Positions 62,730 through 63,806 of a DNA stretch of 63,806 nucleotides are shown piece after piece. A program made the translations under genes and the position numbers. Position 1 is the stretch's first letter, and each line of letters opens with the position of its first letter. Location: the NCBI GenBank assembly GCA_002746535.1, contig NVWA01000033.1, forward strand, positions 1 to 63,806, in the 5' to 3' direction. Below the pieces are notes generated by a model. It made no database searches, was not told the DNA's origin, and was given only the letters and a program-made list of their open reading frames with translations. This stretch comes from Planctomycetota bacterium (GTDB taxonomy: Bacteria; Planctomycetota; GCA-2746535).

Positions 62730-62765
62730 AAGGACAGGCAAAGTGAATTTGCTTTACCTGTCCTT
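62730..62765 (+). terminator. Hairpin derived from the MITE ends
   Basis: AAGGACAGGCAAAG pairs with CTTTACCTGTCCTT (13 of 14) over an 8-base loop, 20 bases after the Gfo/Idh stop. The sequence matches the two ends of the 130-bp element (CAAGGACAGGC and CTGTCCTTCTTGTTC type) joined without the core. It may act as the terminator. Confidence 0.65.
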
Positions 62766-63185
62766 CTTGTTCATGTCCTTCATGTTCATTTAGTTGTTGG
62801 ACACTTAATTCTTTAGCGTACTAAATTAAATTTTTTCACACCTAAATCAGTTGTGGCAGCAGTGCAGTCAGGCCTGGTTAAGTCTTTTATTCACAATAAA
62901 TATATAATAAAGATAAACCATAAATGACCTTCTAAGAAATAGTTGCAGCAATGGAGAATCCTTGAGGAAGTTTTCTAGAAAAATTAAGTTGTATGCACTT
63001 AATTTAAGTGACAGGCCTTTTGATTTTTAGAACATGATAAATAGAATTCTTCTAACGAAAGTGCACCCACAAGTATGTTACTTAATCCTCTTTATGATTT
63101 TAATGATGACTTGTTGCCCATTAATGCTAGTTATTTTGTTAATTTAGTTGAAAATGAATTAGCCTAATTCTTTGAAATATAAAAT
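62766..63185. other. Intergenic region with an inverted copy of the 19-base motif
   Basis: About 420 bases with no credible gene. TTTAAGTGACAGGCCTTT at 63003-63020 is the reverse-orientation copy of the motif found at 42148, 42381, 43068 and 47374. Confidence 0.5.
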
Positions 63186-63806
63186 ATGCCAAAATATTTA
63201 TTTTTATTAATTATTGTCGCTTCACTTTTTTCTTGCCAAAAAAATTCTGTAATTATTAAAGAATTTAAAGAATTAGAAGATTCAGAAAGTGGTGCGTTGT
63301 ATTACAAAGGGATGATGAAGAAATTTAATGGTAAAGTTATTGAATTTAGCCACGATAATAAAATAAAAATTTCTGAAATCGATTATGTGAATGGTCAAAA
63401 GCATGGAGAAGAGTTTGAGTGGTATTTAAATGGGGAAAAAAGATTTTCCATTTATTACACAAATGGTAAGCAAGATGGTAAACATGAGAGCTGGTATCAG
63501 AATGGAAATAAATCTTATCTTGGAAATTATATAAATGGTAAAAGGCATGGAGTTCATGAGAAGTGGTATAAAAGTGGAAAAAAAGAATATATAGAAAAAT
63601 GTAACCATGGAAAACATTTTGGTGAACAGATCTATTGGTATGAGAACGGAAAGATAAAAACCCTTAGTTTTATAAGTGAAAATTCTAAGAATAGTAAATA
63701 TGAACGTTGGTATGAAAATGGTGCGCCAAGCAAAGCTTGGTGCTTCTTGTTGGGTGTGAGTCCCGACCTGGAAATTCTTCCCAGTAGTGAAGAACTTATA
63801 AGAGCT
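63186..63806 (+). CDS. YwqK/MORN-like repeat lipoprotein, interrupted and cut by the window end
   Basis: The frame starts MPKYLFLLIIVASLFSC, a lipoprotein signal with lipobox LFSC, then runs through regular units of the YwqK antitoxin/MORN type: HGEEFEWYLNGEKR, DGKHESWYQNGNKS, HGVHEKWYKSGKKE, FGEQIYWYENGKIK. These proteins carry beta-hairpin repeats of unknown role. After the last WYENG (base 63720) the repeat pattern stops abruptly and the frame reads unrelated residues (APSKAWCFLLGVSPD) to the window end with no stop. The break coincides with a group II intron-like 5' end at 63721, so the true 5' exon is probably 63186-63720. Confidence 0.75.
   Translation, partial: MPKYLFLLIIVASLFSCQKNSVIIKEFKELEDSESGALYYKGMMKKFNGKVIEFSHDNKIKISEIDYVNGQKHGEEFEWYLNGEKRFSIYYTNGKQDGKHESWYQNGNKSYLGNYINGKRHGVHEKWYKSGKKEYIEKCNHGKHFGEQIYWYENGKIKTLSFISENSKNSKYERWYENGAPSKAWCFLLGVSPDLEILPSSEELIRA
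63721..63806 (+). mobile_element. Probable 5' end of a group II intron
   Basis: The sequence begins GTGCGCC, matching the group II 5' splice-site consensus GTGYG, and folds at once: GCGCCAAGC (63723-63731) with GCTTGGTGC (63735-63743) over AAA, 9 pairs including one G-U; then GTTGGG (63749-63754) with TCCCGAC (63762-63767 core) over TGTGAG, resembling the GGGTGAAAGTCCC hairpin of domain I. It cuts a repeat-protein gene right after a WYENG unit. The reverse-transcriptase ORF and 3' end lie outside the window. Confidence 0.55.

Noticed and set aside
63075..63167. A 30-codon frame beginning MLLNPLYDFNDD.
   Set aside because: It is too short, has no clear ribosome site and no recognisable relatives.

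Overview
The window is AT-rich (roughly one third G+C by eye) bacterial chromosome with no rRNA, tRNA, prophage or CRISPR array that I can see. The gene types point to a Gram-negative member of the PVC group, probably Lentisphaerota: a sulfatase, ThuA-domain proteins, a long Gfo/Idh oxidoreductase, a lysine/alanine/proline-repeat histone-H1-like protein, an oligogalacturonate lyase, secreted glycosidase-like proteins and many small palindromic repeats. The taxonomy is inference from gene content only.

Layout. 178-9034 (minus) is one probable seven-gene operon: a YejA/YejB/YejE-type peptide importer with two separate ATPases, followed by a GNAT-like acyltransferase and a polysaccharide deacetylase. 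9242-20146 holds a glycosyltransferase, the H1-like protein, a secreted GH42-like protein, two RNA-modification enzymes (RlmB-like, RluA-like), a ChbG/HpnK-like deacetylase, a PilZ-like protein and a sulfatase. 20298-24876 has an EEP-family hydrolase, three stand-alone receiver domains, a di-haem cytochrome c and an oligogalacturonate lyase. 25395-29514 is a compact three-gene operon (MatB-like ligase, methylmalonyl-CoA-type mutase, and a B12-binding domain fused to a MeaB-type GTPase) that reads as methylmalonate to succinyl-CoA.

29528-33380 (minus) is a Gabija-type defence pair (GajB UvrD-like helicase, GajA OLD-like nuclease). Next to it lies a BlaI/BlaR1-like pair (33743-36188) with three palindromic operators and a secretin-like sensor domain, bracketed by two copies of a ~130-bp inverted-repeat element. 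A third copy (40195-40325) sits just before a G+C-richer, probably imported, glycosidase-like gene. 36528-45029 holds two ThuA genes with a dehydrogenase, two AraC regulators (one with no ordinary start codon), an exonuclease, a SUKH protein and an alpha-toroid protein.

45518-54849 holds a secreted transglutaminase-like protein, two small proteins, and a TetR-controlled efflux locus in which the RND pump and the outer-membrane factor are one 1561-residue polypeptide with an internal lipoprotein signal. 54883-58743 is a 1286-residue cell-envelope protein made of regulatory beta-sandwich repeats. The right end has a frameshifted kelch-like gene, a Gfo/Idh oxidoreductase and a YwqK/MORN-like lipoprotein gene that appears to be interrupted by the 5' end of a group II intron at 63721.

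Strongest leads: the RND-OMF fusion, the MatB-mutase-B12/GTPase operon with its new domain split, the Yej-like operon with its enlarged YejE, the BlaR1-like sensor flanked by mobile repeats, and the intron at the right edge.
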